Shown: positions 33,426 through 42,763 of the stretch, piece after piece | Layout: each line of letters starts with the position of its first letter | How positions within the stretch are numbered: the first letter of the stretch is position 1 | Origin: Flavobacteriales bacterium | GTDB lineage: Bacteria > Bacteroidota > Bacteroidia > Flavobacteriales > Flavobacteriaceae | Length of the DNA: 64,000 nt | NCBI GenBank assembly: GCA_003331305.1 | Contig: QOQB01000001.1 | Location: 114,250-178,249, forward strand | Reading direction: 5' to 3' | Position numbers and translations under genes: made by a program | Notes under the pieces: model-generated | What the model was told of the DNA's origin: nothing | The model's database searches: none | The model's input: only the letters and a program-made list of their open reading frames with translations

Positions 33426-34721
33426 TTATCCGCCGAAATCGTCGAATCGCACATTTTCGTCTGGAACACCAAAGTCCTCTGCCATTTTTTCAACGGCTTG
33501 ATTCATAAGTGGTGGACCACAGAAATATACTTCAATATCTTCGGGTGACTCGTGATCGTTTAGGTAATTGTCAATAACAACTTGATGCACAAATCCTATA
33601 AAGCCATCACCTTCACCATCGAGTCCATCTTTCACTTTCCAGTTGTCTTCCTCGGAAGGCTCAGACAACGCAACGTAAAACTTAAAATTCGGGAAGTCAC
33701 GCTCTAGCGCACGGAAATGCTCAGTGTAGAACAACTCACGTTTAGAACGACCACCATACCAAAACGTTACTTTACGTCCTGTTTTAAGCGTACGGAACAA
33801 ATGATACAAATGCGAACGCATGGGTGCCATACCTGCACCACCACCCACATAAAGCATTTCTGCTTCGGTGTGATTGATAAAGAACTCGCCATAAGGACCA
33901 GAAATAGTAACAGGATCACCTTCTTTTAGCGAGAAAATATACGATGATGCCACACCAGGGTTTACATCTGCCCAACCGTTTTTAGCACGGTCAAAAGGAG
34001 GTGTTGCAATACGAACATTAAGCATCACTTCTTTACCTTCGGCTGGAAAGGAAGCCATAGAGTATGCGCGCTCTACAAGTTCTGGGTTTTTCATTTTTAA
34101 ATCCCACAACTTAAACTTATCCCACTCTAATTTAAATTTGTTTACGTCTTCGGGGTGTTCCTCTGGGTGCGCAGAAATATCAATATCTTTAAAATCTACC
34201 TCACAAGCTGGAACTTCAATTTGAATGTATCCACCCGCTTCGTAGTGCATATCTTCTGGAATCTCTACCACAAACTCTTTGATAAATGAAGCTACATTCC
34301 AATTTCGAACAACTTTGGCTGCAAATTTCTTGATCCCAAACACTTCTTCTGGCACTTCAATGACCATGTCTTCTTTAACCTTGACCTGGCATCCCAAACG
34401 CCATCCTTCGGCAATTTCCTTTCTTGAAAAATGCGGAGCTTCGGTTGGAAGAATTTCACCACCACCATCTTTGACGATACATTTACATTGAATACAAGTA
34501 CCTCCACCACCACAGGCAGAAGGTAAAAATATTTTGTTATCACCAAGTGTAGTGAGTAACGTACTTCCAGATGAAACCTCCAGGTCTGTTTCGCCGTTAA
34601 TAAAAAGCTTTACTGGCCCTGACGGCATTAGGCGAGCTTTTACGCCCAACAACATCCCTACCAACAAAAATGTGATGGCTAAAAAAACAACGATACTTGC
34701 AATAATTACTGTACTATCCAT
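33426..34721 (-). CDS. nqrF: Na+-translocating NADH:quinone reductase subunit F
   Basis: 431 residues. One N-terminal membrane helix, then a 2Fe-2S ferredoxin domain with C70, C76, C79 and C111, the same numbering known for Vibrio NqrF. An FAD-binding domain follows (Arg-Ala-Tyr-Ser-Met-Ala-Ser) and then an NADH-binding domain with Gly-Gly-Gly-Ala-Gly-Met-Ala-Pro-Met and a C-terminal Cys-Gly-Pro-Pro. It is the NADH entry point of the complex. Last gene before the terminator. Confidence 0.97.
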   Translation of the reverse strand: MDSTVIIASIVVFLAITFLLVGMLLGVKARLMPSGPVKLFINGETDLEVSSGSTLLTTLGDNKIFLPSACGGGGTCIQCKCIVKDGGGEILPTEAPHFSRKEIAEGWRLGCQVKVKEDMVIEVPEEVFGIKKFAAKVVRNWNVASFIKEFVVEIPEDMHYEAGGYIQIEVPACEVDFKDIDISAHPEEHPEDVNKFKLEWDKFKLWDLKMKNPELVERAYSMASFPAEGKEVMLNVRIATPPFDRAKNGWADVNPGVASSYIFSLKEGDPVTISGPYGEFFINHTEAEMLYVGGGAGMAPMRSHLYHLFRTLKTGRKVTFWYGGRSKRELFYTEHFRALERDFPNFKFYVALSEPSEEDNWKVKDGLDGEGDGFIGFVHQVVIDNYLNDHESPEDIEVYFCGPPLMNQAVEKMAEDFGVPDENVRFDDFGG

Positions 34722-34725
34722 AGGG

Positions 34726-35340
34726 TTACAATTTAATTCCCATAAAACTCATAAATCCGATAGCCATAAGGCCTGTAATAATAAACGTAATCCCCAATCC
34801 ACGTAAGGGAGCAGGAACGTTTGAATAGGCGATTTTTTCACGAATAGCAGCAATGGCTAAAATAGCCAACAGCCAACCAATTCCAGAGCCCAAGCCGTAA
34901 ACGGCAGACTCGCCAATAGACGCGAAACTCTTTTGTTGCATAAACAAAGAACCACCCAAAATGGCGCAGTTCACTGCTATAAGTGGCAAGAAAATTCCTA
35001 ACGCCCCATAAAGTGCAGGAGCAAATTTTTCCACAATCATTTCAACCAATTGAACCATTGAGGCAATTACGGCAATAAACATGATAAAGCTTAAAAAACT
35101 CAGGTCTAACGCGGCATAGTCTTCGCCTAACCAAGCCATTGCGCCTGCTTTAAGCAAGTAATTGTCTAACAAATAGTTGATAGGCACCGTAATAGACAGT
35201 ACAAAGATTACGGCAAAGCCTAATCCAACAGCTGTTTTTACGGTTTTAGATACCGCCAAATACGAACACATTCCTAAGAAATAGGCGAAAATCATGTTCT
35301 CAATAAAAATACTTTTTACGAAAAGATTGATGTAATCCAT
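34726..35340 (-). CDS. nqrE: Na+-translocating NADH:quinone reductase subunit E
   Basis: 204 residues, about six membrane helices, homologous in character to NqrD and RnfA/E. Conserved features include Ile-Glu-Asn-Met-Ile near the start and Ala-Val-Asn-Cys-Ala-Ile-Leu-Gly-Gly, whose cysteine helps hold the iron centre between NqrD and NqrE. Separated by 3-4 bases from its neighbours. Confidence 0.96.
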   Translation of the reverse strand: MDYINLFVKSIFIENMIFAYFLGMCSYLAVSKTVKTAVGLGFAVIFVLSITVPINYLLDNYLLKAGAMAWLGEDYAALDLSFLSFIMFIAVIASMVQLVEMIVEKFAPALYGALGIFLPLIAVNCAILGGSLFMQQKSFASIGESAVYGLGSGIGWLLAILAIAAIREKIAYSNVPAPLRGLGITFIITGLMAIGFMSFMGIKL

Positions 35341-35343
35341 GGC

Positions 35344-36033
35344 TTAGTTTTTTTCGATGAGTTTGCGGTTACGAGCACGCTGTACCCAAATGATAAGTCC
35401 AAGTGTAATAAGTGCCATAGGTGAAAGCAACATCAAACCGTTGTTTTCATAGCCCATTTCATAAAGCGCATCGGGGATAACTTGATATCCATATAATTTT
35501 CCAGAGCCCAAAAGCTCGCGGAAAAAAGCAACTAATATGAGCATAAAACCATATCCTGCAGCGTTACCAACACCATCTAAAAATGATTTCCAAACACCGT
35601 TACCCAAAGCAAATGCCTCTAAGCGTCCCATTACAATACAATTGGTAATAATCAATCCAATAAAAATAGAAAGCTGTTTGCTTACATCATAAGCAAAGGC
35701 ACGCAAAACTTGATCTACAAGGATAACCATAGAAGCCACTACAACCAATTGTACAATAATTCGGATACGGTTTGGAATGGCATTTCTAAGGATCGAAACA
35801 ATAACGTTACTGGCGCCCATAACTGCAATTACGGAGAGGGTCATGACCACAGCGGGTTTAAGCTGCACGGTAATGGCCAATGCAGAACAAATTCCCAACA
35901 CCTGAACGGTAATCGGGTTATTGTCGTCAAGCGGATCTTTAAGTAAGGCACGATTTTTCTTTGAAAAAAGCGGCTCGCTCTCTTTGGATACAAAGAAAAT
36001 GGCGGGTTTTTTGTTTGATTTTGGTTGTGACAT
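35344..36033 (-). CDS. nqrD: Na+-translocating NADH:quinone reductase subunit D
   Basis: 229 residues. A soluble N-terminal stretch of about 35 residues precedes six membrane helices. The Leu-Gly-Ile-Cys-Ser-Ala-Leu-Ala and Ile-Thr-Asn-Cys-Ile-Val-Met-Gly-Arg segments carry the cysteines expected at the intramembrane iron site. The N-terminal extension may be flavobacterial; the ATG at 36033 lies two bases after nqrC, which supports it. Confidence 0.95.
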   Translation of the reverse strand: MSQPKSNKKPAIFFVSKESEPLFSKKNRALLKDPLDDNNPITVQVLGICSALAITVQLKPAVVMTLSVIAVMGASNVIVSILRNAIPNRIRIIVQLVVVASMVILVDQVLRAFAYDVSKQLSIFIGLIITNCIVMGRLEAFALGNGVWKSFLDGVGNAAGYGFMLILVAFFRELLGSGKLYGYQVIPDALYEMGYENNGLMLLSPMALITLGLIIWVQRARNRKLIEKN

Positions 36034-36035
36034 AG

Positions 36036-36770
36036 TTAGTTGTTATACGCAAGATCTGCGGATGTTGCTTTTAGGTAGGGCAAATAGTGTTGCAAACGCT
36101 CGATAATCATATCGGAAACACCATCACCCGTAATGGTTGCGCCCGAAATGGCATCAACCTCGTGGTCGTCTTTATCTGTGTCGTTAGGATCATTGTTGGT
36201 TTTAGAAACGCTAATCCCAACTAAATCACCCGATGTATTAAATATTTTTTCTCCAACAAACCGGTCCATAAACCACTGTTGGGTAATTTCAGCACCCAGT
36301 CCTGCCGTCTCTCCCTTGTGATCAAACACAGCACCTTTTATGGTATTGCGGTCATTGTCGAGTGCAATGTAACCCCATATAGCGTCCCAAAGTCCAGAAC
36401 CGCGAAGCGGTATAATATAGTATTGATTCGCATCAACACTGGCTACATATAATGGAAAGCGTTGGTCTTGAGCGTCTTTTTTAAGCTCAAAAGATAGCTT
36501 TACATCTGAGAACGCATCAACAGAGGCATCAATGGAGCCATCGTTTTTTAACGCTAGCTGTTCTGTAATGTATTGATTAAATAACACTTCCGCTCCTTCT
36601 CTATCCGTTTCAATGCCGATAGTAGAAAGAATGTTTTGCATTTTTTCTTTACGTACGTTTTCCGATTGCAAATCTTTGAGTGAGCTTGCTGTAAAAGCAA
36701 GTACAGAAGCTACTACCAAAACCATGGCGGCAGCAAAACCAAAAGTATAACCGTTCGAATCTCTGTTCAT
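36036..36770 (-). CDS. nqrC: Na+-translocating NADH:quinone reductase subunit C
   Basis: 244 residues. One N-terminal membrane helix (Phe-Ala-Ala-Ala-Met-Val-Leu-Val-Val) and a periplasmic FMN-binding domain. The flavinylation site is T212 in Asp-Ala-Ile-Ser-Gly-Ala-Thr, the motif used by ApbE. Overlaps nqrB by four bases. Carries covalent FMN on the electron path to the quinone. Confidence 0.96.
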   Translation of the reverse strand: MNRDSNGYTFGFAAAMVLVVASVLAFTASSLKDLQSENVRKEKMQNILSTIGIETDREGAEVLFNQYITEQLALKNDGSIDASVDAFSDVKLSFELKKDAQDQRFPLYVASVDANQYYIIPLRGSGLWDAIWGYIALDNDRNTIKGAVFDHKGETAGLGAEITQQWFMDRFVGEKIFNTSGDLVGISVSKTNNDPNDTDKDDHEVDAISGATITGDGVSDMIIERLQHYLPYLKATSADLAYNN

Positions 36771-37921
36771 GATGCAGGAGTTAGTGTTGCGTTAAGTCGT
36801 TTTTTACGTCGTTTGATATTTCCTTCAACCACACAGTGATCAATAGTAGGCGCAAAAACATTCATTAATAAGATAGCCAACATGACACCTTCTGGGTATG
36901 CTGGGTTAAATACGCGAATTAGCATACAGAAAAGTCCCACAAGGATTCCGTAAATCCATTTGCCTTTAGTTGTCTGTGCGGCAGAAACAGGATCTGTTGC
37001 CATAAATACGATACCAAATGCAAAACCACCAACAATAAGATGATTCATCCAGTCAAAGGACATCAATGCATTCGCACCCCAAAGGTTAAACAAAAATGCG
37101 GTTACGGCTGCGCCAAGTACACCACCTACCATAATACGCCAGCTACCAACTCCTGTAAGAATTAAAATAGCGGCACCTACCAATACCCAAAGGGTAGACG
37201 TTTCAGCAATAGATCCTGGGATGGCACCCATAAACATATCAAACATAGAATAGCTGACGTCATTGCCAGCAGCCAAGCTACCTAAAACGGTTTCTCCTGA
37301 AATACCATCAACATTACTTGCTTCGGAAACCCAAACCTTGTTTCCAGACATGTACGTGGGATAAGCAAAAAAGGCAAATGCGCGCGCCGTTAATGCTGGA
37401 TTTAAAATATTCATACCAGTTCCACCAAAAGCCTCTTTAGCTATAAGAACCGCAAAAGCGACAGACAGCCCAACCATCCAAAGTGGAATATCAACAGGCA
37501 TAATCATGGGAATCAAAAGCCCTGTAACCAAATAGCCTTCGTTGACTTCGTGTCCACGATACACAGCGAATGCAAACTCAATAGCAAGACCAACACCGTA
37601 AGACACGGCTACCATAGGCATAATCTTTAATGCGCCGTGCAGCAAGGCATCCCAAAAAGTAAAGGCAATTCCAGATTGAATAAAATATTGATAGCCTGTG
37701 TTGTATACCCCATAAATGAAGGCAGGTAACAAGGCAATAATTACCGTTACCATGGTGCGTTTTAAGTCAACACCATCGCGGATATGCGCACCTTTGTGTG
37801 TGGTGTGATTAGGCACAAATAAAAAGGTATCAAAAGCATTAACCGCAGGAGCAAAACGTTCTAGTTTTTGCCCTTTGCCGAAGGGTTTTTTTATTGCATC
37901 TATACTTTCACGTAGTTTCAT
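36767..37921 (-). CDS. nqrB: Na+-translocating NADH:quinone reductase subunit B
   Basis: 384 residues, about ten membrane helices. Houses the sodium path, riboflavin and a covalent FMN. The ApbE-type motif Asp-Gly-Ile-Ser-Gly-Glu-Thr places FMN on T211. A second Asp-Pro-Val-Ser-Ala-Ala-Gln-Thr segment near residue 317 looks similar but is too late in the chain. Follows nqrA by 10 bases. Confidence 0.96.
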   Translation of the reverse strand: MKLRESIDAIKKPFGKGQKLERFAPAVNAFDTFLFVPNHTTHKGAHIRDGVDLKRTMVTVIIALLPAFIYGVYNTGYQYFIQSGIAFTFWDALLHGALKIMPMVAVSYGVGLAIEFAFAVYRGHEVNEGYLVTGLLIPMIMPVDIPLWMVGLSVAFAVLIAKEAFGGTGMNILNPALTARAFAFFAYPTYMSGNKVWVSEASNVDGISGETVLGSLAAGNDVSYSMFDMFMGAIPGSIAETSTLWVLVGAAILILTGVGSWRIMVGGVLGAAVTAFLFNLWGANALMSFDWMNHLIVGGFAFGIVFMATDPVSAAQTTKGKWIYGILVGLFCMLIRVFNPAYPEGVMLAILLMNVFAPTIDHCVVEGNIKRRKKRLNATLTPAS

Positions 37922-37931
37922 AAATATCTAT

Positions 37932-39284
37932 TTAACCAACTTCTTTAATCATCAAATCTAGCGCATCGCGAATTATAGCTTGCGCTTCTATTTTAGAGGT
38001 GCTTGCATAGTCCACCAAAGCAAAATCTTCGGGGGCAACTTCGTAAATACCAAGACCTTCCATTTTTTCAATATTTTGAACCATGCACTCTTTTAATAAT
38101 TGCATTGGAAAAATATCCATCGGTAAAACCTGTTCCATTTCGCCAGTAACTACAAGAGCACGTTCCTCTCCGTTCATATTGGTGTCTAGCGCATACGTCC
38201 GTTTTGGCAGCAACCATGACAACGAAGTGCGCGACATGCTGAAAATTTTATTTCCAGCAAAAGGCAACCATCCAAACATTCGGAAGTGATTTCCTTCAGC
38301 AAGCACGGTGAGTGTGTTATTATAAAATCCAACACTACCATCGGCGTGAGTAGTAGCGCCAGAAAGCGCATCACCATTAATAATTCGCACTTGTCCACTA
38401 TCAGAAACCCCTGCGTCATCTAATAGTGGTGCAATTGCAGCACCAATACGCGTTTTGTAATACGATGGTTTCGTTACCACAGGACCAGCTACAGCAACCG
38501 TTCTTTGAGGATCAAATACTCCAGTAGTAAATAGGCGCCCAATACTGGCCACGTCTTCTGGGTTTACCACCCAGGCGGTTTCTCCAGCATTGACAGGATC
38601 AATATGGTGAATTTGTACGCCCACATTTCCAGCAGGGTGAATGCCTTTAACACGGAGAATTTCTACTCCGCTAACGCTTGATAAAAAAGAGGTGTCGTCA
38701 GCTGAAATAGAAAGGTGTACTTTAGGTGCCAATGTAGCAAGTACGTTAATTCCGTTTTGGAAATCTTCTTGTTGCTGCTCCAACAAAAAAGCAACATCGG
38801 CAGCAAGCGGTGCTGTATTAAATCCAGAGATGAAAATTCCTTTTGGCGTACTGTCAGGATTTGCGATAACGTCATATGGACGTTGTTTGATAAAAGGCCA
38901 GCATCCAGATGCGAGTAAATGCGACTTCACATCTACATCACTGAGTTTGTCTAGCGCAGGTATTTTATGTTTTACAGCTTTGTCTTTACCGTCGGATTTC
39001 AATTGGATTTCCAAAATACGGCGTTTTGCTCCTCTTACAATTTTTGACAGTGTTCCGCTTATTGGTGAAACAAATTGCATTTCTGGATTTGCTTTTGAAA
39101 AAAACACGGGTTGCCCAAGCGCTATTTTTTCGCCTTCTTTTACAAGCATTTTTGGCACTATGCCGTGGAAATCATCGGGATACAAGGTAAAGTTGTCCGA
39201 AGTTTTGGACGTTTCGAGTACTTTTTTTGCTTGACCCTTCAATGGAATTGAGAGGCCTTTTCGCAGAGATATGTCAGCGGACAT
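37932..39284 (-). CDS. nqrA: Na+-translocating NADH:quinone reductase subunit A
   Basis: 450 residues, soluble cytoplasmic subunit that caps NqrB and is linked to ubiquinone/menaquinone chemistry. The start Met-Ser-Ala-Asp-Ile-Ser-Leu-Arg-Lys-Gly fits the family's Lys-Gly-Leu-x-Ile-Pro-Leu N-terminus. A frame start 28 residues upstream overlaps the promoter and encodes an unrelated hydrophobic stretch, so it was dropped. First gene of nqrABCDEF. Confidence 0.96.
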   Translation of the reverse strand: MSADISLRKGLSIPLKGQAKKVLETSKTSDNFTLYPDDFHGIVPKMLVKEGEKIALGQPVFFSKANPEMQFVSPISGTLSKIVRGAKRRILEIQLKSDGKDKAVKHKIPALDKLSDVDVKSHLLASGCWPFIKQRPYDVIANPDSTPKGIFISGFNTAPLAADVAFLLEQQQEDFQNGINVLATLAPKVHLSISADDTSFLSSVSGVEILRVKGIHPAGNVGVQIHHIDPVNAGETAWVVNPEDVASIGRLFTTGVFDPQRTVAVAGPVVTKPSYYKTRIGAAIAPLLDDAGVSDSGQVRIINGDALSGATTHADGSVGFYNNTLTVLAEGNHFRMFGWLPFAGNKIFSMSRTSLSWLLPKRTYALDTNMNGEERALVVTGEMEQVLPMDIFPMQLLKECMVQNIEKMEGLGIYEVAPEDFALVDYASTSKIEAQAIIRDALDLMIKEVG

Positions 39285-39304
39285 GTGTGGTTGTTTTTGC
39301 AGTA

Positions 39305-39312
39305 CAAATGTA
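39305..39312 (-). promoter_or_regulatory. Predicted -7 element of the nqr operon
   Basis: TACATTTG on the minus strand, exact match, 21 nt before the nqrA ATG. A TTTA at 39332-39335 sits about where the -33 is expected. Confidence 0.6.
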
Positions 39313-39360
39313 AGGTACAACTCGTAAAAAGTAAAGAATAATCCAACGTAAATCCATAAA

Positions 39361-39393
39361 TTTATCAACGGAAAAATAGTTTGTTTAACTTTG
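39361..39393 (+). promoter_or_regulatory. Predicted promoter of the T9SS plug gene
   Basis: TTTA at 39361-39364, spacer of 21 nt, and TAACTTTG at 39386-39393 (exact -7). Predicted transcription start is near 39400, at the foot of the hairpin 39401-39421. Confidence 0.6.
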
Positions 39394-39400
39394 TAATTCT

Positions 39401-39421
39401 ATGACTTTTACATAAAGTCAT
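39401..39421 (+). promoter_or_regulatory. 5'-terminal stem-loop in the plug gene leader
   Basis: Perfect inverted repeat ATGACTTT - TACAT - AAAGTCAT, 8-bp stem and 5-nt loop, followed by TTTTCC. It begins about where transcription should start and lies 37 nt before the TTG start codon. May stabilise the mRNA, attenuate transcription or act as an operator. Confidence 0.55.
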
Positions 39422-39458
39422 TTTCCAATCTGAAAAATCAATATTAAACCTAACCACT

Positions 39459-40709
39459 TTGAAATCAATCCTTAAACAAAATTTTCTGCTTGTGCTGCTG
39501 TCTTTTAATGGTTTTGCGCAAATATTGACCGAGTTTTCGCCGCCAGCCAACATTAAGAGCGTTCTTTTTTATATCAACGAGCAAACTACAGCCTTGCCCA
39601 TCATGTCATTAAATGAAAAATTGACCTTACGGTTTGACGATTTGAATGCTGATGATAGCACCTACTATTACACTATTGATCGTGCTAATGCCAATTGGGA
39701 AAAAAGTGATTTGTTCCGGGCTGATTTCATGGATGGATATGACGATATTAGGCTTCAAGACATTTCGTATTCGGTGGGTACATTGCAGTCGTATATTCAC
39801 TACAAACTGGAAATCCCAAATCCGCAGACACGACTGACAAAAAGCGGAAATTATATTTTAAAAATTTGGGATGATGATAGAAATGTGGTCCTTCAAAAGC
39901 GGTTTGTGATTGTTAATGAAACCACAGCCATTGGGGTGCGCATAAAACGCGCACAAAATTTGGACGCCTTTCAAACTCACCAAAGCGTGCATATGAGCTT
40001 GATTACGGAGGGCTTAAACCTCCGCATTCCTGAAAAGCAATTACATGTTTTTGTAGTGCAAAACCAGCAATGGCAAACGTGGCGATCAGCGGGAAAGGCA
40101 ACTTATACACTTGGGAATAAATTGGAATTTAATTACAAACCCGAAACGCTTTTTTCTGCTGGTAATGAATATCATTTTTTTGAAACGCAGGATATTCGTG
40201 GAGGCGGCGGAAATGTGGCTTACGTAGCAAGAGATTCTTTGTTTGTTTCTATTTTGACACCACAATGGGTACGTGCAGGGCGTCCATACACCTATGCACC
40301 AGACATTAACGGAGACTTCCGTATTAATACTTTTCAAGGAATTAATCCGCATACTGAATCCGATTACAGCCAAGTCGTTTTCTCGCTATTTGCTGAAGAT
40401 TTTTTGTTTGACGCAGCCCATTATGTTGTAGGAGATTTTAATCAACACATTAAAAGTGAAATAAATAAACTTTTTTACAATCCAGAAACGGATCGTTTTG
40501 AAGCACGTCTTTTATTAAAACAAGGCATCTATAATTACAAGTTTGTAAGCGAAGACTTTGAAGAAACCTCCTATGATCACCTAATTTCAGGGAGTTATTG
40601 GCCAACAGAAAACACTTATTGGGCATTTGTGTATTATCGTCCGCTAGGGGCGCGTTGCGATGAGCTTATTGCTGTAGGAAGTGCAAATGCAAAAGATATT
40701 GGATTATAG
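39459..40709 (+). CDS. Type IX secretion system plug protein (DUF5103)
   Basis: 416 residues with signal peptide ending Gly-Phe-Ala-Gln. The body matches the DUF5103 family: Ile-Lys-Ser-Val-Leu-Phe-Tyr near the start, Tyr-Tyr-Tyr-Thr-Ile-Asp-Arg-Ala, Ser-Gly-Asn-Tyr-Ile-Leu-Lys-Ile-Trp, and a C-terminal Ile-Tyr-Asn-Tyr-Lys-Phe. The family includes the Plug that closes the SprA/Sov translocon on its periplasmic side. The start is TTG at 39459; no ATG precedes the signal peptide. Alone among T9SS genes here, divergent from nqrA and followed by apaG. Confidence 0.85.
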   Translation: MKSILKQNFLLVLLSFNGFAQILTEFSPPANIKSVLFYINEQTTALPIMSLNEKLTLRFDDLNADDSTYYYTIDRANANWEKSDLFRADFMDGYDDIRLQDISYSVGTLQSYIHYKLEIPNPQTRLTKSGNYILKIWDDDRNVVLQKRFVIVNETTAIGVRIKRAQNLDAFQTHQSVHMSLITEGLNLRIPEKQLHVFVVQNQQWQTWRSAGKATYTLGNKLEFNYKPETLFSAGNEYHFFETQDIRGGGGNVAYVARDSLFVSILTPQWVRAGRPYTYAPDINGDFRINTFQGINPHTESDYSQVVFSLFAEDFLFDAAHYVVGDFNQHIKSEINKLFYNPETDRFEARLLLKQGIYNYKFVSEDFEETSYDHLISGSYWPTENTYWAFVYYRPLGARCDELIAVGSANAKDIGL

Positions 40710-40719
40710 TAAAAATCCT

Positions 40720-40727
40720 TACCTTTA
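40720..40727 (+). promoter_or_regulatory. Weak -7 candidate for apaG
   Basis: TACCTTTA, one mismatch, 5 nt before the apaG ATG. Confidence 0.3.
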
Positions 40728-40732
40728 ACGCT

Positions 40733-41119
40733 ATGATTCAGCAGGTAACACAGGGAATTCGTATTTCGGTAGTTTCTTTTTTTGAAGGCACCTACTTCAA
40801 AAACTACCGTCTGCACTTTTCTTTTGCTTACCGTATTTCTATTTCAAATCAAGGGAAAGATATTGTTCAATTACAGGCTAGACATTGGAAAATTTTTGAT
40901 GCGCTAAAAGCTACATCTATTGTTGATGGCGAGGGCGTTGTCGGTAAAAAACCCGTTATTAAGCCTGGGCAAGTTTATACCTATCAATCGGGATGCTTAC
41001 TATCATCGCCACTTGGAGCCATGCAAGGACACTATAACATGATAAATCTTGCTACTACAAAAAAATTCAGAGTGTATATTCCGAAATTTGAGCTAAGTCC
41101 GCCCTTTGCCTTAAATTAA
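40733..41119 (+). CDS. apaG: ApaG (Co2+/Mg2+ efflux-associated) protein
   Basis: 128 residues, a single fibronectin-III-like ApaG domain. Motifs are Phe-Ala-Tyr-Arg-Ile-Ser-Ile-Ser-Asn, Leu-Gln-Ala-Arg-His-Trp, Val-Gly-Lys-Lys-Pro-Val-Ile and Gln-Val-Tyr-Thr-Tyr-Gln-Ser-Gly-Cys. Linked genetically to cobalt/magnesium homeostasis in enterobacteria; biochemical role uncertain. Lies 23 nt after the plug gene and 18 nt before pruA. Confidence 0.92.
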   Translation: MIQQVTQGIRISVVSFFEGTYFKNYRLHFSFAYRISISNQGKDIVQLQARHWKIFDALKATSIVDGEGVVGKKPVIKPGQVYTYQSGCLLSSPLGAMQGHYNMINLATTKKFRVYIPKFELSPPFALN

Positions 41120-41137
41120 TTCCTTAATCTTCATATT

Positions 41138-42763
41138 ATGTCAAATGGTTTTTTTTCTTATCCAAAACCCCTAAACGAGCCCGTGCTCAATTATCGTGCT
41201 GGCAGCAACGAACGCAATGAAGTGCTTGCCACCTATAAAAATATGTACAGCAACCCTGTGACTGTTCCGCTCTATATTGGCGAAGAAAAAATTGTTACAG
41301 AAAAACGCGCGAACATGGCGCCACCACACGACCACAAACACGTGTTGGGAACCTATAGTTTAGCAGAAAAAGCGCATATAGAAGATGCCATTACAGCAGC
41401 GCTTGCTGTCAAAAGTAAGTGGGAAAGTATGTCTTTCGAACATCGAGCGTCTATTTTTCTAAAAGCCGCTGACCTTATTGCAGGACCATACCGCGCAAAA
41501 ATTAATGCCTCAACCATGTTGGCACAATCCAAAAATATTTTTCAAGCTGAAATTGATGCTGCCTGCGAATTTGCTGATTTTTTGCGATTTGGTGTTGCAT
41601 TTGCAGCAGACATTTATGCCCAACAGCCTATACAAGGCGAAGGAGTAATTAACCGTCTAGAATACCGTGCTTTAGAAGGATTTGTTTATGCGATTACCCC
41701 ATTTAATTTTACTGCCATTGCAGGAAATATTTGTGCAGCTCCTGCATTGATGGGTAACGTTATTGTGTGGAAACCAAGCGACCATCAAATGCTTTCTGCC
41801 AAAGTAATTATGGACATCTTTGAAGAAGCAGGCGTTCCCGCCGGGGTCATAAACCTAGTGTCGGGAGACCCCGTGCTGATTTCTGATATAGTCTTAGCGC
41901 ACAAGAATTTTGCTGGACTACACTTTACAGGATCAACTGAAGTTTTCAAAAATCTCTGGACACAAATTGGCAACAATCTATCCACTTATCAAAACTACCC
42001 CAGAGTAGTGGGCGAAACCGGTGGTAAGGATTTTATTTTTGCACACCACACCGCAGATATCTCAACAGTCATAACAGCCATAACACGAGGCGGTTATGAA
42101 TATCAAGGGCAAAAATGCTCTGCAGCTTCTAGAATTTACTTGCCTGCCTCTATTGCAGATGCTATTATTACGGGAGTTATTGAAAATATAAAATGCTTCT
42201 CCATTGGCTCTCCAGAAGACATGAATAATTTTATAACGGCTGTTATTCACGAAAAGTCGTTCGACAAATTGGTACACTATATTGAACAGGCCAAACAAGA
42301 TGCCGATGTGGAGGTTTTAGCTGGCGGTTCATATGACAAAAGCGCTGGTTATTTTGTGCATCCTACGCTGTTAAAAACCACAAATCCACATTACACCACC
42401 ATGGAAACCGAACTGTTTGGTCCAGTGGTCACGGTCTATATTTATGAGGATTCGGAATGGGAGACCACATTGGAGTTGGTCAACACAACCTCCGAATATG
42501 CGCTAACAGGTGCGATTATAGCACAAGATCGTGTGTTTATTGAAAACGCGTCAAAAAAACTGCGCCACGCGGCAGGTAATTTTTACATCAACGATAAGCC
42601 AAGTGGTGCTGTTGTGGGGCAACAACCTTTTGGTGGAAGCCGTGCTTCAGGAACAAACGACAAAGCTGGATCGGCGTTAAATCTTTTGCGTTGGGTATCT
42701 CCCCGACTGATTAAAGAAACGTTGGTTCCTGCAACAGATTATCGTTATCCATGCATGGACTAA
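41138..42763 (+). CDS. pruA: L-glutamate gamma-semialdehyde dehydrogenase (1-pyrroline-5-carboxylate dehydrogenase)
   Basis: 541 residues of the stand-alone P5CDH type. Oxidises glutamate semialdehyde to glutamate with NAD+, the second step of proline catabolism. Catalytic Cys327 is in Gly-Gln-Lys-Cys-Ser-Ala; the glutamate base lies in Gly-Glu-Thr-Gly-Gly-Lys and the NAD loop in Phe-Thr-Gly-Ser-Thr-Glu. The proline dehydrogenase gene is not in the window. Its stop overlaps the convergent rsmG stop by four bases. Confidence 0.95.
   Translation: MSNGFFSYPKPLNEPVLNYRAGSNERNEVLATYKNMYSNPVTVPLYIGEEKIVTEKRANMAPPHDHKHVLGTYSLAEKAHIEDAITAALAVKSKWESMSFEHRASIFLKAADLIAGPYRAKINASTMLAQSKNIFQAEIDAACEFADFLRFGVAFAADIYAQQPIQGEGVINRLEYRALEGFVYAITPFNFTAIAGNICAAPALMGNVIVWKPSDHQMLSAKVIMDIFEEAGVPAGVINLVSGDPVLISDIVLAHKNFAGLHFTGSTEVFKNLWTQIGNNLSTYQNYPRVVGETGGKDFIFAHHTADISTVITAITRGGYEYQGQKCSAASRIYLPASIADAIITGVIENIKCFSIGSPEDMNNFITAVIHEKSFDKLVHYIEQAKQDADVEVLAGGSYDKSAGYFVHPTLLKTTNPHYTTMETELFGPVVTVYIYEDSEWETTLELVNTTSEYALTGAIIAQDRVFIENASKKLRHAAGNFYINDKPSGAVVGQQPFGGSRASGTNDKAGSALNLLRWVSPRLIKETLVPATDYRYPCMD

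Noticed and set aside
36971..36996. Second flavinylation-like motif (Asp-Pro-Val-Ser-Ala-Ala-Gln-Thr) in NqrB near T317
   Set aside because: The Asp-Gly-Ile-Ser-Gly-Glu-Thr site at T211 matches the known ApbE motif and relative position; T317 is too close to the C-terminus.
38641..39234. 197-codon plus-strand frame opposite nqrA
   Set aside because: It is a mirror of the well-supported nqrA gene, with no family features and no start context.
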